From the NCBI RefSeq assembly GCF_907177275.1, contig NZ_CAJSLV010000059.1, positions 314,978 to 378,977 on the forward strand: a stretch of DNA of 64,000 bases. Direction: 5' to 3'. Position numbers and translations under genes: made by a program. This stretch comes from Actinacidiphila cocklensis. Its GTDB lineage: Bacteria; Actinomycetota; Actinomycetes; Streptomycetales; Streptomycetaceae. Shown in pieces: positions 8,427 through 17,305 of this stretch (positions within the stretch are counted from its first letter, which is position 1; each line of letters opens with the position of its first letter). Below the pieces are notes generated by a model. The model did no database searches. It was not told the origin of the DNA and saw nothing but the letters and a program-made list of their open reading frames with translations.

Positions 8427-8837
8427 TCAGCTGTTGCCGCGGCCGTTGCCGGACAGCACCGGGATGTTGTCCAGGATGTGCGAGAGCGGCTCGTCGCCCT
8501 TGGCCTGGGTCGAGTTCTCGGTGCACTGCTGGTTCTGCGGCGACGACAGGACGTTGACGTCCTGGAGGCTGACCGGGATGCCGCCGACGAGCGATCCGAG
8601 GTTGGCCTTGGCCGGCAGGGCGACGCAGGGCTTGTTGAGCGAGCCCTGGACCAGCGCGAACGACGGGCTCATGTAGCCGCCGGTGTAGGTGTTGCCGTAG
8701 CTCTGCTCGGAACCGTTGCCATTGGCGGTCGTGGTCCCGGTGCCGTTGCCGATGGCCATCGCCTGCGGAGCGATCGTCGCCGAGACGCCCGCGACGGACA
8801 CGGCCACGGCGGCCGTGGCGAAGAGCTTCTTGATCAC
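8427..8837 (-). CDS. rdl: Rodlin protein, second copy
   Basis: 136 residues from GTG 8837 (VIKKLFATAAVAV), with SD AAAGGAC upstream. The signal peptide ends after APQAMA (28). The mature part shares NGNGSEQSYGN, VQGSLNKPC, QDVNVLSSPQNQQC and ENSTQAKGDEPLSH with the first rodlin at 6183. They are clear paralogues, forming the usual rodlin pair. An in-frame ATG at 8900 exists, but its extra residues would precede the signal peptide and are unlikely to be translated. Confidence 0.92.
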   Translation of the reverse strand: MIKKLFATAAVAVSVAGVSATIAPQAMAIGNGTGTTTANGNGSEQSYGNTYTGGYMSPSFALVQGSLNKPCVALPAKANLGSLVGGIPVSLQDVNVLSSPQNQQCTENSTQAKGDEPLSHILDNIPVLSGNGRGNS

Positions 8838-9214
8838 GGTGTGTCCTTTGTGAACTGGGTGGATTGCCCTCGTAAGACCGGTCGGCCTGTCCAACACCAT
8901 GACGTGCGTTTAGTAATGACGTTTCACCCGAACGGCTACCGCCGACCGTTGCATTCGCCTGCACCAGGGGCCGGGGTGAGTGCGCCGTCAGCGGGATGAC
9001 ACGCCGTCAACAACGCTCCGGTGTGATCGTCATAAGAGGCCCGAACAAGCCCGGCGCTCGCGCGGCTTACGTGATTTTCGACGCGCCATCTGCCACGGTG
9101 CATTCCTGTTTCCCGGGATTTCCTGGACGACTCGCTTCGCGTCGGGTCCACGCAGCCGCCCGGGGGGACCGAGTGGCGGGGTCTGACGGGCTCGTAGAGG
9201 GAGAACGGCGCGCG
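8838..9214. other. Divergent intergenic region between rodlin and polysaccharide cluster
   Basis: These 377 bp must hold the minus-strand promoter of the second rodlin and the plus-strand promoter of the polysaccharide genes. The stretch 8900-8960 is locally A/T-richer (CGTTTAGTAATGACGTTTCA). Open frames here continue from neighbours and lack codon bias. I could not assign a confident -35/-10 pair. Confidence 0.4.
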
Positions 9215-10435
9215 ATGCCGCAACAGCAGGACGGACTTGCCGGGCTGACGGTGCTGCACATGGCCCAGCCTGTCGAGGGCGGGGTGGCCCGCGTCGTGGC
9301 GGACCTGGTCCGCGCGCAGGTGCGTGCGGGAGCGCGGGTCGTCGTCGGCTGCCCGGAACCGGGCGCCCGGGGGCGGTCCGGGGCGCGGGACCCTGCGGTA
9401 CCGGCGCCCGACACGCTGCCCGCGGCTGCCGCACGCGCGGGCGCGCAGGTGATCCGCTGGCCCGCCGGCCGCGCGCCCGGCCCCGCGCTCCCCCGCGAGG
9501 TGGCGGCCGCGGCCCGCATGGTGCGTGCGGTACGCCCCGACCTGCTGCACCTGCACAGTGCCAAGGCGGGCCTGGCGGCACGCCTCGCGGTTCGCGGCCG
9601 GGTGCCGACCGTCTTCCAGCCGCACGCCTGGTCCTTCGACGCCGTCGGCGGCGCGACCGCCGCGGCCGCACGGAACTGGGAGCGGTACGCGGCCCGCTGG
9701 GCGGACCGGGTGCTGTGCGTCAGCGAGGCCGAGTGCCGGGCCGGGCGGCAGGCCGGGGTACGCGCCCGATGGTCCGTGGTGCGCAACGGCGTCGACCTCG
9801 CCCGCTTCACCCCCGCCCCCGACCGCGACGCCGTCAGGGTCGCGCTGCCCGCGCTGTCCGACGCCGGGCCGCGGACGCCGCTGGTGGTGTGCGTCGGGCG
9901 GCTGTGCCCGCAGAAGGGCCAGGACGTGCTGCTGCGGGCCTGGCCCGCGGTCTCCGCGGCCCTTCCCCAGGCCCGCCTCGTCCTGGTCGGCGACGGACCC
10001 GACCACCGCCGGCTGCTGCTCGACGCGCCCCCGGGCGTCCTGCTCGCGGGCGCGGCCCGCGACACGCTGCCGTGGTACAGGGCCGCGGACGTCGTCGTGC
10101 TGCCCTCCCGGTGGGAGGGCATGGCGCTCGCCCCGCTGGAGGCGATGGCCTGCGGGCGCCCGGTGGTGACCACCGACGTCAGCGGCGCCCGCGAAGCCCT
10201 CCACCCGGACGACGCCGCCGGCTGCGTCGTCCCGGTCGGGGACGCCGCCGCCCTGTCCGCGGCCCTGCTGCGGCTGCTGGACGACCGGCCGCTGCGTACG
10301 GCGGCGTCGCTGCGCGCGCTGGCCCGCGCCCGCGACCGGCACGACGTGGCAAGAGCCGCGGCCGAGACCACCGCGGTCTACTGCGACGTGCTGGCGCTCC
10401 CCCGCTCCGCCCGCGCCCGGCGGCTCCCCCGGTGA
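9215..10435 (+). CDS. Glycosyltransferase family 4 (GT-B), exopolysaccharide cluster
   Basis: 406 residues starting at ATG 9215, with GAGGGAGA about 11 nt upstream. The N-terminal domain begins TVLHMAQPVEGGVARVVADL, the acceptor-side glycine-rich loop of GT4 enzymes. The C-terminal donor domain has VCVGRLCPQKGQDVLLRAW and the E-x7-E-like motif SRWEGMALAPLEAMACGRPV that contacts the nucleotide sugar. It is predicted to be cytoplasmic, adding a sugar to a lipid-linked intermediate. It is first of a run of overlapping genes. Sugar specificity cannot be read from sequence. Confidence 0.9.
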   Translation: MPQQQDGLAGLTVLHMAQPVEGGVARVVADLVRAQVRAGARVVVGCPEPGARGRSGARDPAVPAPDTLPAAAARAGAQVIRWPAGRAPGPALPREVAAAARMVRAVRPDLLHLHSAKAGLAARLAVRGRVPTVFQPHAWSFDAVGGATAAAARNWERYAARWADRVLCVSEAECRAGRQAGVRARWSVVRNGVDLARFTPAPDRDAVRVALPALSDAGPRTPLVVCVGRLCPQKGQDVLLRAWPAVSAALPQARLVLVGDGPDHRRLLLDAPPGVLLAGAARDTLPWYRAADVVVLPSRWEGMALAPLEAMACGRPVVTTDVSGAREALHPDDAAGCVVPVGDAAALSAALLRLLDDRPLRTAASLRALARARDRHDVARAAAETTAVYCDVLALPRSARARRLPR

Positions 10436-12054
10436 TCCCCGACCCCGCGCCCCGCACCTGCGACCCGACCCGCCCCGACCCCGAACGGGTGCTGGCTCCG
10501 CGGACGTACGACTCCGGCGCGAACGCCGCCGACCGGACGCCCGCCTACGCCGCGGGTCAGCCCGCCGGCACCCGGACTTCCCCGGTCGCCCGCAGTGCCC
10601 CCGCCCCGGCGCCCGTACCCGCCCCGGCACACTTCCCCCGGCAGGGGGTTGGGCAGCCGCGGCACCGGGCGGCGCGGGAGCGGGTCGGGGGAGTGCTTGC
10701 CGCGGCGGACTGCGCCGGTGCCGTCGCCGGGGCCGCGGTCGCGGTGCCGCGCGGGGTGCTCGCCGGCTGCGTGGTCGCCGGGTGCCTGCTCCTCACCCAG
10801 CACAGGGCCGGGCTCTACCGGCCGGGTTTCGCGCCCGGCGCCTTCGCGGAACTGCCCGGGCTCGCCTGGCGCACCGTCCTGGCCTGGGGCCTGCTCGCCG
10901 CCGTGGCGGGTCCCTGGGCACCCGGCTGGGCGGCGCTGCCCGTCGCGGTGGTGCTGACCGCGGCCGTCGCGTGCGGGCTGCGGGCCGCCGTCTACGGCAC
11001 GCGCCGCCGGATGGCCCGCAGGCGCCCCTCCTCGACGCTGGTCGTCGGCGCCGACGCGGCGTCAGCGGCCCGGATCGCCGCGGTCCTGCACGCCCGCCGC
11101 GAGTACGGGATGCGCCCGGTGGGGCTCGCCGCGCCGGCCCCCGTACGCCCGGCGCCGCCGGAACCCCCAGAGCCGCCCACCCTGCACATTGCCGCGTCGA
11201 AGACCGCGCCGCCCGTGCCGCCGCCGGTGCTGCCCGTGCTGCCGTCGCCGGGCGACGTCACCCGAGCCGTGGTCCAGAACGCCGTGCGGGACGCCGTCGT
11301 TGCCGGCCCCGCCGCGCTGGACGCCAGGACCACCGCGACCGTACGGCTGCTGGCCGCGCAGGGCTGCCGGCTGTGGCAGGTCGACGGGGACAGGCGCGGC
11401 AAGAGCGGCGGCACCGGCCACCTGTGGGGCCACCCGTGCCGCAGGCTCGAACCGTACCCGCCGACCGCGAGCCGCACCGCCCTCGGCGGCAAGCGCCTGC
11501 TGGACGCGGCCGGGGCCGGCGCCGCGCTGCTGTGCCTGACGCCGGTGCTCGCCGCGTGCGCGCTCGCCGTACGGCTGGCGGACGGCCCCGGCGTGATCTT
11601 CCGGCAGGAGCGGATCGGGCTGCACGGGCGGCCGTTCACGCTGCTGAAGTTCCGCACGCTGCGCCCCGCCGACGACCACGAGTCCGCGACCCGGTGGAGC
11701 GTCGCCGACGACCGCCGGATGAGCCGCGCGGGACGCCTGCTGCGCCGCACCTCCCTCGACGAGCTGCCGCAGCTGTGGAACGTCCTGCGGGGCGACATGA
11801 GCCTGGTCGGGCCGCGACCGGAACGCCCGTACTTCGTCACGCAGTTCAGCCAGACCCTGCCCGGCTACACCGACCGGCACCGGATGCCCGCCGGCATCAC
11901 CGGGCTCGCCCAGGTGCACGGCCTGCGCGGCGACACCTCGATCGCCGACCGCGCGCGCTTCGACAACCACTACATCGACAGCTGGACGCTGTGGCAGGAC
12001 GTGTCGATCCTGCTGCGGACCGCCGCCACGCTGTTCCGCTGCGGCGGGAGCTGA
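10432..12054 (+). CDS. Polyprenyl-phosphate sugar-1-phosphate transferase (WbaP/bacterial sugar transferase family)
   Basis: 540 residues starting at GTG 10432, overlapping the preceding stop as GTGA. After a Pro-rich N-terminal 60 residues there are about four predicted membrane helices (90-190), a degenerate nucleotide-binding middle part, and a C-terminal bacterial sugar transferase domain. That domain has KRLLDAAGAGAALL, IFRQERIGLHGRPF, LKFRTL, RRTSLDELPQLWNVLRGDMS and VGPRPERP. This is the usual initiating enzyme that loads the first sugar phosphate onto undecaprenyl phosphate at the inner membrane. A Pro/Val-rich insert sits near 230-270. Confidence 0.92.
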   Translation: MIPDPAPRTCDPTRPDPERVLAPRTYDSGANAADRTPAYAAGQPAGTRTSPVARSAPAPAPVPAPAHFPRQGVGQPRHRAARERVGGVLAAADCAGAVAGAAVAVPRGVLAGCVVAGCLLLTQHRAGLYRPGFAPGAFAELPGLAWRTVLAWGLLAAVAGPWAPGWAALPVAVVLTAAVACGLRAAVYGTRRRMARRRPSSTLVVGADAASAARIAAVLHARREYGMRPVGLAAPAPVRPAPPEPPEPPTLHIAASKTAPPVPPPVLPVLPSPGDVTRAVVQNAVRDAVVAGPAALDARTTATVRLLAAQGCRLWQVDGDRRGKSGGTGHLWGHPCRRLEPYPPTASRTALGGKRLLDAAGAGAALLCLTPVLAACALAVRLADGPGVIFRQERIGLHGRPFTLLKFRTLRPADDHESATRWSVADDRRMSRAGRLLRRTSLDELPQLWNVLRGDMSLVGPRPERPYFVTQFSQTLPGYTDRHRMPAGITGLAQVHGLRGDTSIADRARFDNHYIDSWTLWQDVSILLRTAATLFRCGGS

Positions 12055-12061
12055 CCGGCCC

Positions 12062-13396
12062 ATGGCCCTTGCCACGGCGGCGCTTGCGCCGCTCACCCTG
12101 CACCGGCTGCGGCGGTTCGCCCCGCTGCTGCCCGCCCTCGCCACCGTGCTGCTGCTGGCCGCGCCCGTCGCCACCGGCGACGTCAGCACCTCGGGCAAGG
12201 TCACCCCGGCCGACGCCGCCTCCGCGGTGCTCGTCGCGACCGCCGCGGTACGGCTGCTGCGCGACCGCGCCCGCCCCCTCACCCCGGCCGCGGCCGCTGT
12301 GCTCGGCGCACCCGTGGTCGGCTTCGCGGCGGCCGCCGCGACCTCGCTGGACCCGGGAGCGGGGCTCGCCGGATTCCTGCGCTATGTGCAGGTGTTCGTC
12401 GCCGTGCCCGCCGCCGTGGTCCTGCTGCTGCGCGACCGCCGGGACTTCGCCGTGGTCGCCGCCGCGATCGTGCTGCTCGCCCTGGTGCAGGGGGCGATCG
12501 GCACGTGGCAGTACGCCACGGCGAGCGGGGCGTCGTACATGGGCGAGGACATCCGCGCGGTCGGCACCTTCGGCCCGTCCGACGTGATGGGCATGGCCAC
12601 CGTCGTGGCGTACGGGCTGGTGATCGCCGTGGGCTACGCCCTCGTACCGCCGCCGCCCGGCGCCCCGCGCTGGCTGCGGCCCGCGGCAATGTGCTGCGCC
12701 GCACTGCTCGTGGTCCCGCTCACCGTGTCCTTCAGCCGCGGTACGTGGATCGCCACCGCCGTCGCCTGCACGGCGATGATCCTGCTCGCGGGCCGGCGCC
12801 AGGCGCTGCGCGTGCTGGCCGCGCTCACCGCGGGCGCCGTCGTCGCCGTCGGCGGCCTCGGCGTCGGGTCCCAGATGATCAGCGAACGCGCCGCCAGCAT
12901 CACCCGGGTCACCGACGCCCCCGACCCCTCCGTCACCGACCGGTACACCCTGTGGACCGCGGCCCTGGGCATGTGGCGCGAACACCCCGTCACCGGAGTC
13001 GGCCTGAAGCGCTTCCCCGCGGAACGCGACGGCCACGCCGGGCTCGGCCTGTCGTCGGCGAGCGACACGGCAGGCGCCGGGCAGGGCTTCGCGCGCGAAC
13101 CCCTGCTCTCGCCGCACAACATGTACCTGCTCACGCTGAGCGAGCAGGGCCTGCTCGGCTGCACCCTCCTGACCGGCGGCTGGGCGGCCGTCCTCGCGCT
13201 CGGCCTGCGCCGGCTGCGAACCGCCCCCGGGCGGCGGGTGCCCGGTCCGGGGCTCGTCGCGGCCGGGTTGCTGCTCTGGCAGTGCGTCGACTTCCTTTAC
13301 GCCGACATCGGCGGCCCGTCGACCGTACTGACCGCGCTGCTCCTCGGCCTGGCCGCGTGGTGGGCGCTGCACCCGGAGGACGGCGGCGCCCGGTGA
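12062..13396 (+). CDS. O-antigen ligase/polymerase-like membrane protein (Wzy/WaaL family)
   Basis: 444 residues with about ten to eleven predicted membrane helices and a large extracytoplasmic loop before the last helices. That loop ends LLSPHNMYLLTLSEQGLLG, the conserved PHN region of O-antigen ligase and Wzy-type proteins. The motif VSFSRGTWIA also fits the family. It probably polymerises or transfers lipid-linked glycan outside the membrane. It starts 7 nt after the sugar transferase and overlaps the next gene by 4 nt. Confidence 0.85.
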   Translation: MALATAALAPLTLHRLRRFAPLLPALATVLLLAAPVATGDVSTSGKVTPADAASAVLVATAAVRLLRDRARPLTPAAAAVLGAPVVGFAAAAATSLDPGAGLAGFLRYVQVFVAVPAAVVLLLRDRRDFAVVAAAIVLLALVQGAIGTWQYATASGASYMGEDIRAVGTFGPSDVMGMATVVAYGLVIAVGYALVPPPPGAPRWLRPAAMCCAALLVVPLTVSFSRGTWIATAVACTAMILLAGRRQALRVLAALTAGAVVAVGGLGVGSQMISERAASITRVTDAPDPSVTDRYTLWTAALGMWREHPVTGVGLKRFPAERDGHAGLGLSSASDTAGAGQGFAREPLLSPHNMYLLTLSEQGLLGCTLLTGGWAAVLALGLRRLRTAPGRRVPGPGLVAAGLLLWQCVDFLYADIGGPSTVLTALLLGLAAWWALHPEDGGAR

Positions 13397-15036
13397 CCGA
13401 CCTCGTCCGCGTACCGCCGCGGCCGCGCTCCGGGCCGCGGCACGCGGGGCCGCCGCGCGGCTTCGTGGCGCGGGCCGCCGCGCTGACCGCGGGACTGACC
13501 GCGGCCGGCTCCGCGCTCGGGCTGGTACGCGACCAGGTCATCGCGCGGCTGTTCGGTGCGGGCGCGGCCAGCGACGCCTTCCTCGTCGCATGGACGGTGC
13601 CGGAACTGGCCGCGACCGTCCTCATCGAGGACGCGATGGCGCTGCTGCTCGTCCCGGCCTTCAGCGCGGCTCTCGCCAAGGGCGGCGCCCACGCGCTTGT
13701 CCGCGGCACATTGCCGCGCATCGCCGCACTCCTCGCCGCCGCCACCGCCGGCTTGTACGCCGCCGCCCCGCTCGTCGTCCGCCTCCTCGCCCCCGGCCTC
13801 GCCGACCCCCGCCTCGCCGTCACCTGCACCCGCCTGACCGCGGCCACGCTCCTCACCTTCGGCCTCGCCGGCTACCTGAGCGCCGCCCTCCGCGCCCACC
13901 ACCGCTTCCTCCCCCCCGCCGCCATCTACGTCGCCTACAACGCCGCGATCATCACCACCCTGCTGGCCTTCCACGCCCGTTGGGGCGTGCGCGCGGCAGC
14001 GGCGGGCGTGGCGATCGGCGGCGCGACGATGGCCCTGGTCCAACTCCCCGCCTTCTTCCGCATGCTGCGCCGCCCTCCGCTCCCCGCGGCCCATCCGGTG
14101 GCCGAGCTCCCGCGTGCCCACGTGCCCGGCCCTGCGGACGCGCCCGGCCCTGCGGACGCGCCCGGCAGCCGGGCGCCCTCGCGGCGGGTGGGTGCGGCGG
14201 TCGGGGTGGGGGTGGTGGTCCCGGTCGTCGTGTTCGCCGTCGAGCGGCAGGCGCAGGTCCTGGCCGAGCGGTTCTTCGCCGCAGGGCTGCCCGCGGGGGC
14301 GATCTCGCACCTCAACTACGCGCAGAAGATCGCGCAGTTGCCGATGGTGCTGTCGCTCATGGTCTGCACCGTCACCTTCCCCGTCGTCGCGCGCGCCCTC
14401 GCCGCAGGGGACCGCGAGCGCGCCAGGCAGCGCGTCGAGCGCGACCTCACCCTCGCCTGCGTCCTCGTCCTGCTCGGCACCGCCTACGTCGTCGCCTGCG
14501 CGCCGCAGATCGTCCAGGCCCTCTTCCAGCGCGGCGCGTTCGACGCCGCCGACACCGCCGCGACCGCCGCCGTCATGCGGGTCTACGCGCTCGGGCTGCT
14601 CGGGCAGAGCCTGGTCGGCGCACTCATCCGCGCTTACTTCTCCGCGGGTCGGCCCACCTGGTACCCCGTCGCCGCCATGTCCGCGGGCCTCGGCCTCACC
14701 GTCGTGACCGACGCCGCCGCCGTCACCGCGTGGGGCGCGTACGGCGTCGCGGCCGGCAATGCCGCGGGGATCAGCCTCACCGCCGCCCTGCTGCTGCGCG
14801 GGCTGCCCGCCCGCGCCGTGCCCGTCCGCGTACGCGCCCTCGCCTCGGCCGTGTCCCGCTACGTACTGGCCGCGGCCGCCGCCACCGGTGCCGGGTGGTG
14901 CACCACCCGGCTGCTGCCCTCGTCCGCCCCCGCCGCGCTCGTCGCGGCAGCCTGCTGCCTCACCGTCCCGCTCGCCTTCGCCGCCGCAGCCGCCGCGGTC
15001 GGCGCACCCGTACGGAGCCTGCCCCATGCCGCCTGA
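13393..15036 (+). CDS. MurJ/MviN-like lipid-linked glycan flippase
   Basis: 547 residues from GTG 13393, overlapping the ligase-like gene stop as GTGA. It shows about fourteen membrane helices of the MOP/MviN type, with GLVRDQVIARLFGAGAASDAF at the first helix, where MurJ has its signature. A short tandem PGPADA repeat occurs in the linker near residue 245-255. In a polysaccharide cluster lacking a separate Wzx, this is the natural candidate for flipping the undecaprenyl-linked repeat unit. A general lipid II flippase role is less likely given the operon context. Confidence 0.85.
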   Translation: MTDLVRVPPRPRSGPRHAGPPRGFVARAAALTAGLTAAGSALGLVRDQVIARLFGAGAASDAFLVAWTVPELAATVLIEDAMALLLVPAFSAALAKGGAHALVRGTLPRIAALLAAATAGLYAAAPLVVRLLAPGLADPRLAVTCTRLTAATLLTFGLAGYLSAALRAHHRFLPPAAIYVAYNAAIITTLLAFHARWGVRAAAAGVAIGGATMALVQLPAFFRMLRRPPLPAAHPVAELPRAHVPGPADAPGPADAPGSRAPSRRVGAAVGVGVVVPVVVFAVERQAQVLAERFFAAGLPAGAISHLNYAQKIAQLPMVLSLMVCTVTFPVVARALAAGDRERARQRVERDLTLACVLVLLGTAYVVACAPQIVQALFQRGAFDAADTAATAAVMRVYALGLLGQSLVGALIRAYFSAGRPTWYPVAAMSAGLGLTVVTDAAAVTAWGAYGVAAGNAAGISLTAALLLRGLPARAVPVRVRALASAVSRYVLAAAAATGAGWCTTRLLPSSAPAALVAAACCLTVPLAFAAAAAAVGAPVRSLPHAA

Positions 15037-15760
15037 CGCCGCGCCCGCCCCCTGGGTGCTCATGTACCACTCCGTCGCCGACTGCCGCGACGACCCGTAC
15101 CTCGTCACCGTCAGCCCGCAGCGGCTCGCCGCACAACTGGCCTGGCTGCGGCGGTGCGGCCTGACCGGCGTCGGCGTCGGCGAGCTCCTCACCGCCCGGG
15201 CGGAGGGGCGCGGCCGCGGGCTGGTCGGGCTCACCTTCGACGATGGTTACGCCGACTTCCTCACCACAGCGGTGCCGCTATTGCGCCGGCACGGCCACCG
15301 CGCCACCGTCTTCGTGCTGCCCGGGCGGCTCGGCGGCACCAACGCGTGGGACGCAGAAGGGCCGCGCAAACCGCTGCTCACTGCCGAGGGCATCCGGGCG
15401 GTCGCCTCCGCCGGGATGGAGGTGGGGTCGCACGGGCTCCTCCACACCGACCTCACGTCGGACGCGGTCGACGAGGAACGGCTCACCGCCGAGGCCACGG
15501 ACAGCCGCGCGCTGATCGCCGAGATCACCGGGCGTGCCCCGGACGGCTTCTGCTACCCGTACGGTGCGGTGGACGCCCGGGCCGTGCGCGTGGTGCGCTC
15601 CGCGGGGTACGCCTACGCGTGCGGTGTCGCGCCCGGGCCGCTCACCGGGACCTTCGCGCTGGCCCGCACATACGTCGGCGACCGCGACTCGTCCACACGT
15701 CTGCGCGTCAAGCGCCTCCTCCACGCCTTCCCCGCGGTGCGGGAGGCCCTCCATGCGTGA
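15026..15760 (+). CDS. Polysaccharide deacetylase (carbohydrate esterase 4 / NodB domain)
   Basis: 244 residues overlapping the flippase gene by 11 nt. The NodB fold is recognisable from LMYHSVAD, the metal-binding TFDDGYADF (Asp-Asp), SHGLLHTDL with the His pair, and CYPYGAVDARAV. Such enzymes remove N- or O-acetyl groups from surface glycans. No signal peptide is evident, so it may act on the intermediate in the cytoplasm or be exported by another route. It is last of the first coupled block of the cluster. Confidence 0.9.
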   Translation: MPPDAAPAPWVLMYHSVADCRDDPYLVTVSPQRLAAQLAWLRRCGLTGVGVGELLTARAEGRGRGLVGLTFDDGYADFLTTAVPLLRRHGHRATVFVLPGRLGGTNAWDAEGPRKPLLTAEGIRAVASAGMEVGSHGLLHTDLTSDAVDEERLTAEATDSRALIAEITGRAPDGFCYPYGAVDARAVRVVRSAGYAYACGVAPGPLTGTFALARTYVGDRDSSTRLRVKRLLHAFPAVREALHA

Positions 15761-16186
15761 CCGCTACCGCGGCGGCCGGGCGTGTACGTGCCGGTACCCC
15801 GCGCCTCCTCGCGCCCCTTCCGGCGGCCGCCGTCCCCCGCGCTTCCCCGCCGTGCCGGCTGAGCGCGCAGTTCCCCGCGCCTCTTCGGGGCACGTCCGCC
15901 GGCAACCACAGCTCCTCACCGTCGTGGTTGCGCGCGTCCCTGGGGGTGACCGCTGTCGTCTGCCGTCCGACGCACCGTCGCGGCCGAGGCCGGCCGTCGG
16001 GTGCGGAACCAGCGCAACCGCCTCAGGGGCGCGGGGAACTGCGCGACAGGCCACCGCGGACCGCCATGTACGCACGGTCGGCAACCGCCCCCAGGGGCGC
16101 GGGGAACTGCGCGACGAACCACAGCGCACCCGCGGAGGCGTACTCACCGCGACCGCCCGCGGGCGCCGCCCGGAAGGGCGCGAGCA
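15761..16186. repeat. Gap in the polysaccharide cluster with three copies of an intergenic repeat
   Basis: This 426-bp gap between the deacetylase and the second glycosyltransferase carries the same G/C-rich element three times: 15864-15884 in one orientation, 16025-16047 and 16093-16115 in the other (core GGGGCGCGGGGAACTGCGCG). An ATG at 15753 opens a frame to 16190, but it reads through the repeats without family resemblance, so I do not call it. The gap probably separates two transcription units. Confidence 0.6.
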
Positions 16187-17305
16187 GTGAAGGTCGTGCA
16201 CGTCATCACGGGGCTCGGGATCGGCGGAGCCGAACAGCAGTTGCGGCTGCTGCTGCGGCACCTGCCGCCGGAGAGAGCGACGTGCCATGTCGTGACGCTG
16301 ACGAACCCCGGCCCCGTCGCAGACGGCATCAGGTCGGACGGCACCGGCGTCACCCACCTCGGCATGGCGGGCAACCGGGACCTGCGCGCGGTACCGCGCC
16401 TGGCGCGGCTGATCAGGTCGGGGGGATTCGACCTGGTGCACACCCACCTCTACCGCGCCTGCGTGTACGGCAGGGTCGCCGCCCGCCTGGCGGGCGTGAG
16501 GGCGGTGGTGGCGACCGAGCACTCGCTCGGGGACTCCCAGATCGAGGGAAGGCCGCTGAGCGCGGGCACCCGCGCCCTCTACCGCGCGACGGAACGCATG
16601 GGCACCGGTACGGCCGCGGTGTCCGCGACGGTCGTGCGGCGGCTGCGCGCATGGGGCGTCGCGGACGACCGCATCCACCTCGCCCCCAACGGCATCGACC
16701 CGTCCCGCTTCCGCCACGACCCCGCCGTCCGCTCGGCGGTGCGCGGGCTCCTGGGCCTGCCGCCCGCGGCCTACACCGTCGCGGGCGTCGGCCGCCTCGT
16801 ACCGGCCAAGCGCTTCGACCTGCTCGTCCGCGCGGCCGCCGCGAACGCCGGCACATTCCTGCTGATCGCGGGAGACGGCCCCGAGCGCGGCAACCTGCTG
16901 CGGCTCGCCGCCGACCTGGGCGCGGCGGACCGCGTCATCGTGGTGAGCGCCCAGGACGGCGGCCCGGACGTACCGGAAGTGCTGGCGGCAGCCGACCTGT
17001 TCGTGTCGCCGAGCCCCGAGGAGGCCTTCGGGCTGGCCGTGGTGGAGGCGCTGGCAGCGGGGCTGCCGGTGCTCTACGCGGCCTGCCCGGCGATCGAGGA
17101 CCTGCCGCCGCACGACGCGCCCGGCGCGCGCCGGATCGGCGGTGACCCGCGGCAATTGGCCGCGGCGATCGGCCGGCAGCGCCAGGCGGGCGGCCCGGCG
17201 CGGCTGCCGGTGCCGGCGGCCGTCGACCAATACCACATCGCCCACACCGCGGACCGCGTCCTGGCGCTCTACGCCTCGGCTCTCGCGTCCGCCACGAAGA
17301 AATGA
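16187..17305 (+). CDS. Glycosyltransferase family 4, second of the cluster
   Basis: 372 residues from GTG 16187, with GGAAGGG upstream. The N-terminus VVHVITGLGIGGAEQQLRLL is the classic GT4 start, and VHTHLYRACVYGRVAARLAG follows. The donor domain has GVGRLVPAKRFDLLVRAA, LLIAGDGPERGNL and PSPEEAFGLAVVEALAAGLP with the catalytic Glu pair. It is predicted to be cytoplasmic and to extend the lipid-linked glycan. It overlaps the Wzz-like gene by 4 nt. Confidence 0.9.
   Translation: MKVVHVITGLGIGGAEQQLRLLLRHLPPERATCHVVTLTNPGPVADGIRSDGTGVTHLGMAGNRDLRAVPRLARLIRSGGFDLVHTHLYRACVYGRVAARLAGVRAVVATEHSLGDSQIEGRPLSAGTRALYRATERMGTGTAAVSATVVRRLRAWGVADDRIHLAPNGIDPSRFRHDPAVRSAVRGLLGLPPAAYTVAGVGRLVPAKRFDLLVRAAAANAGTFLLIAGDGPERGNLLRLAADLGAADRVIVVSAQDGGPDVPEVLAAADLFVSPSPEEAFGLAVVEALAAGLPVLYAACPAIEDLPPHDAPGARRIGGDPRQLAAAIGRQRQAGGPARLPVPAAVDQYHIAHTADRVLALYASALASATKK

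Noticed and set aside
12505..13392. Long frame extending upstream of the MurJ-like gene
   Set aside because: The upstream part is the shadow of the ligase-like gene; the GTGA junction at 13393 gives a natural start.
15753..16190. Plus-strand open frame starting in the deacetylase gene end
   Set aside because: It runs through three copies of an intergenic repeat, is Arg/Pro-rich and resembles no family.
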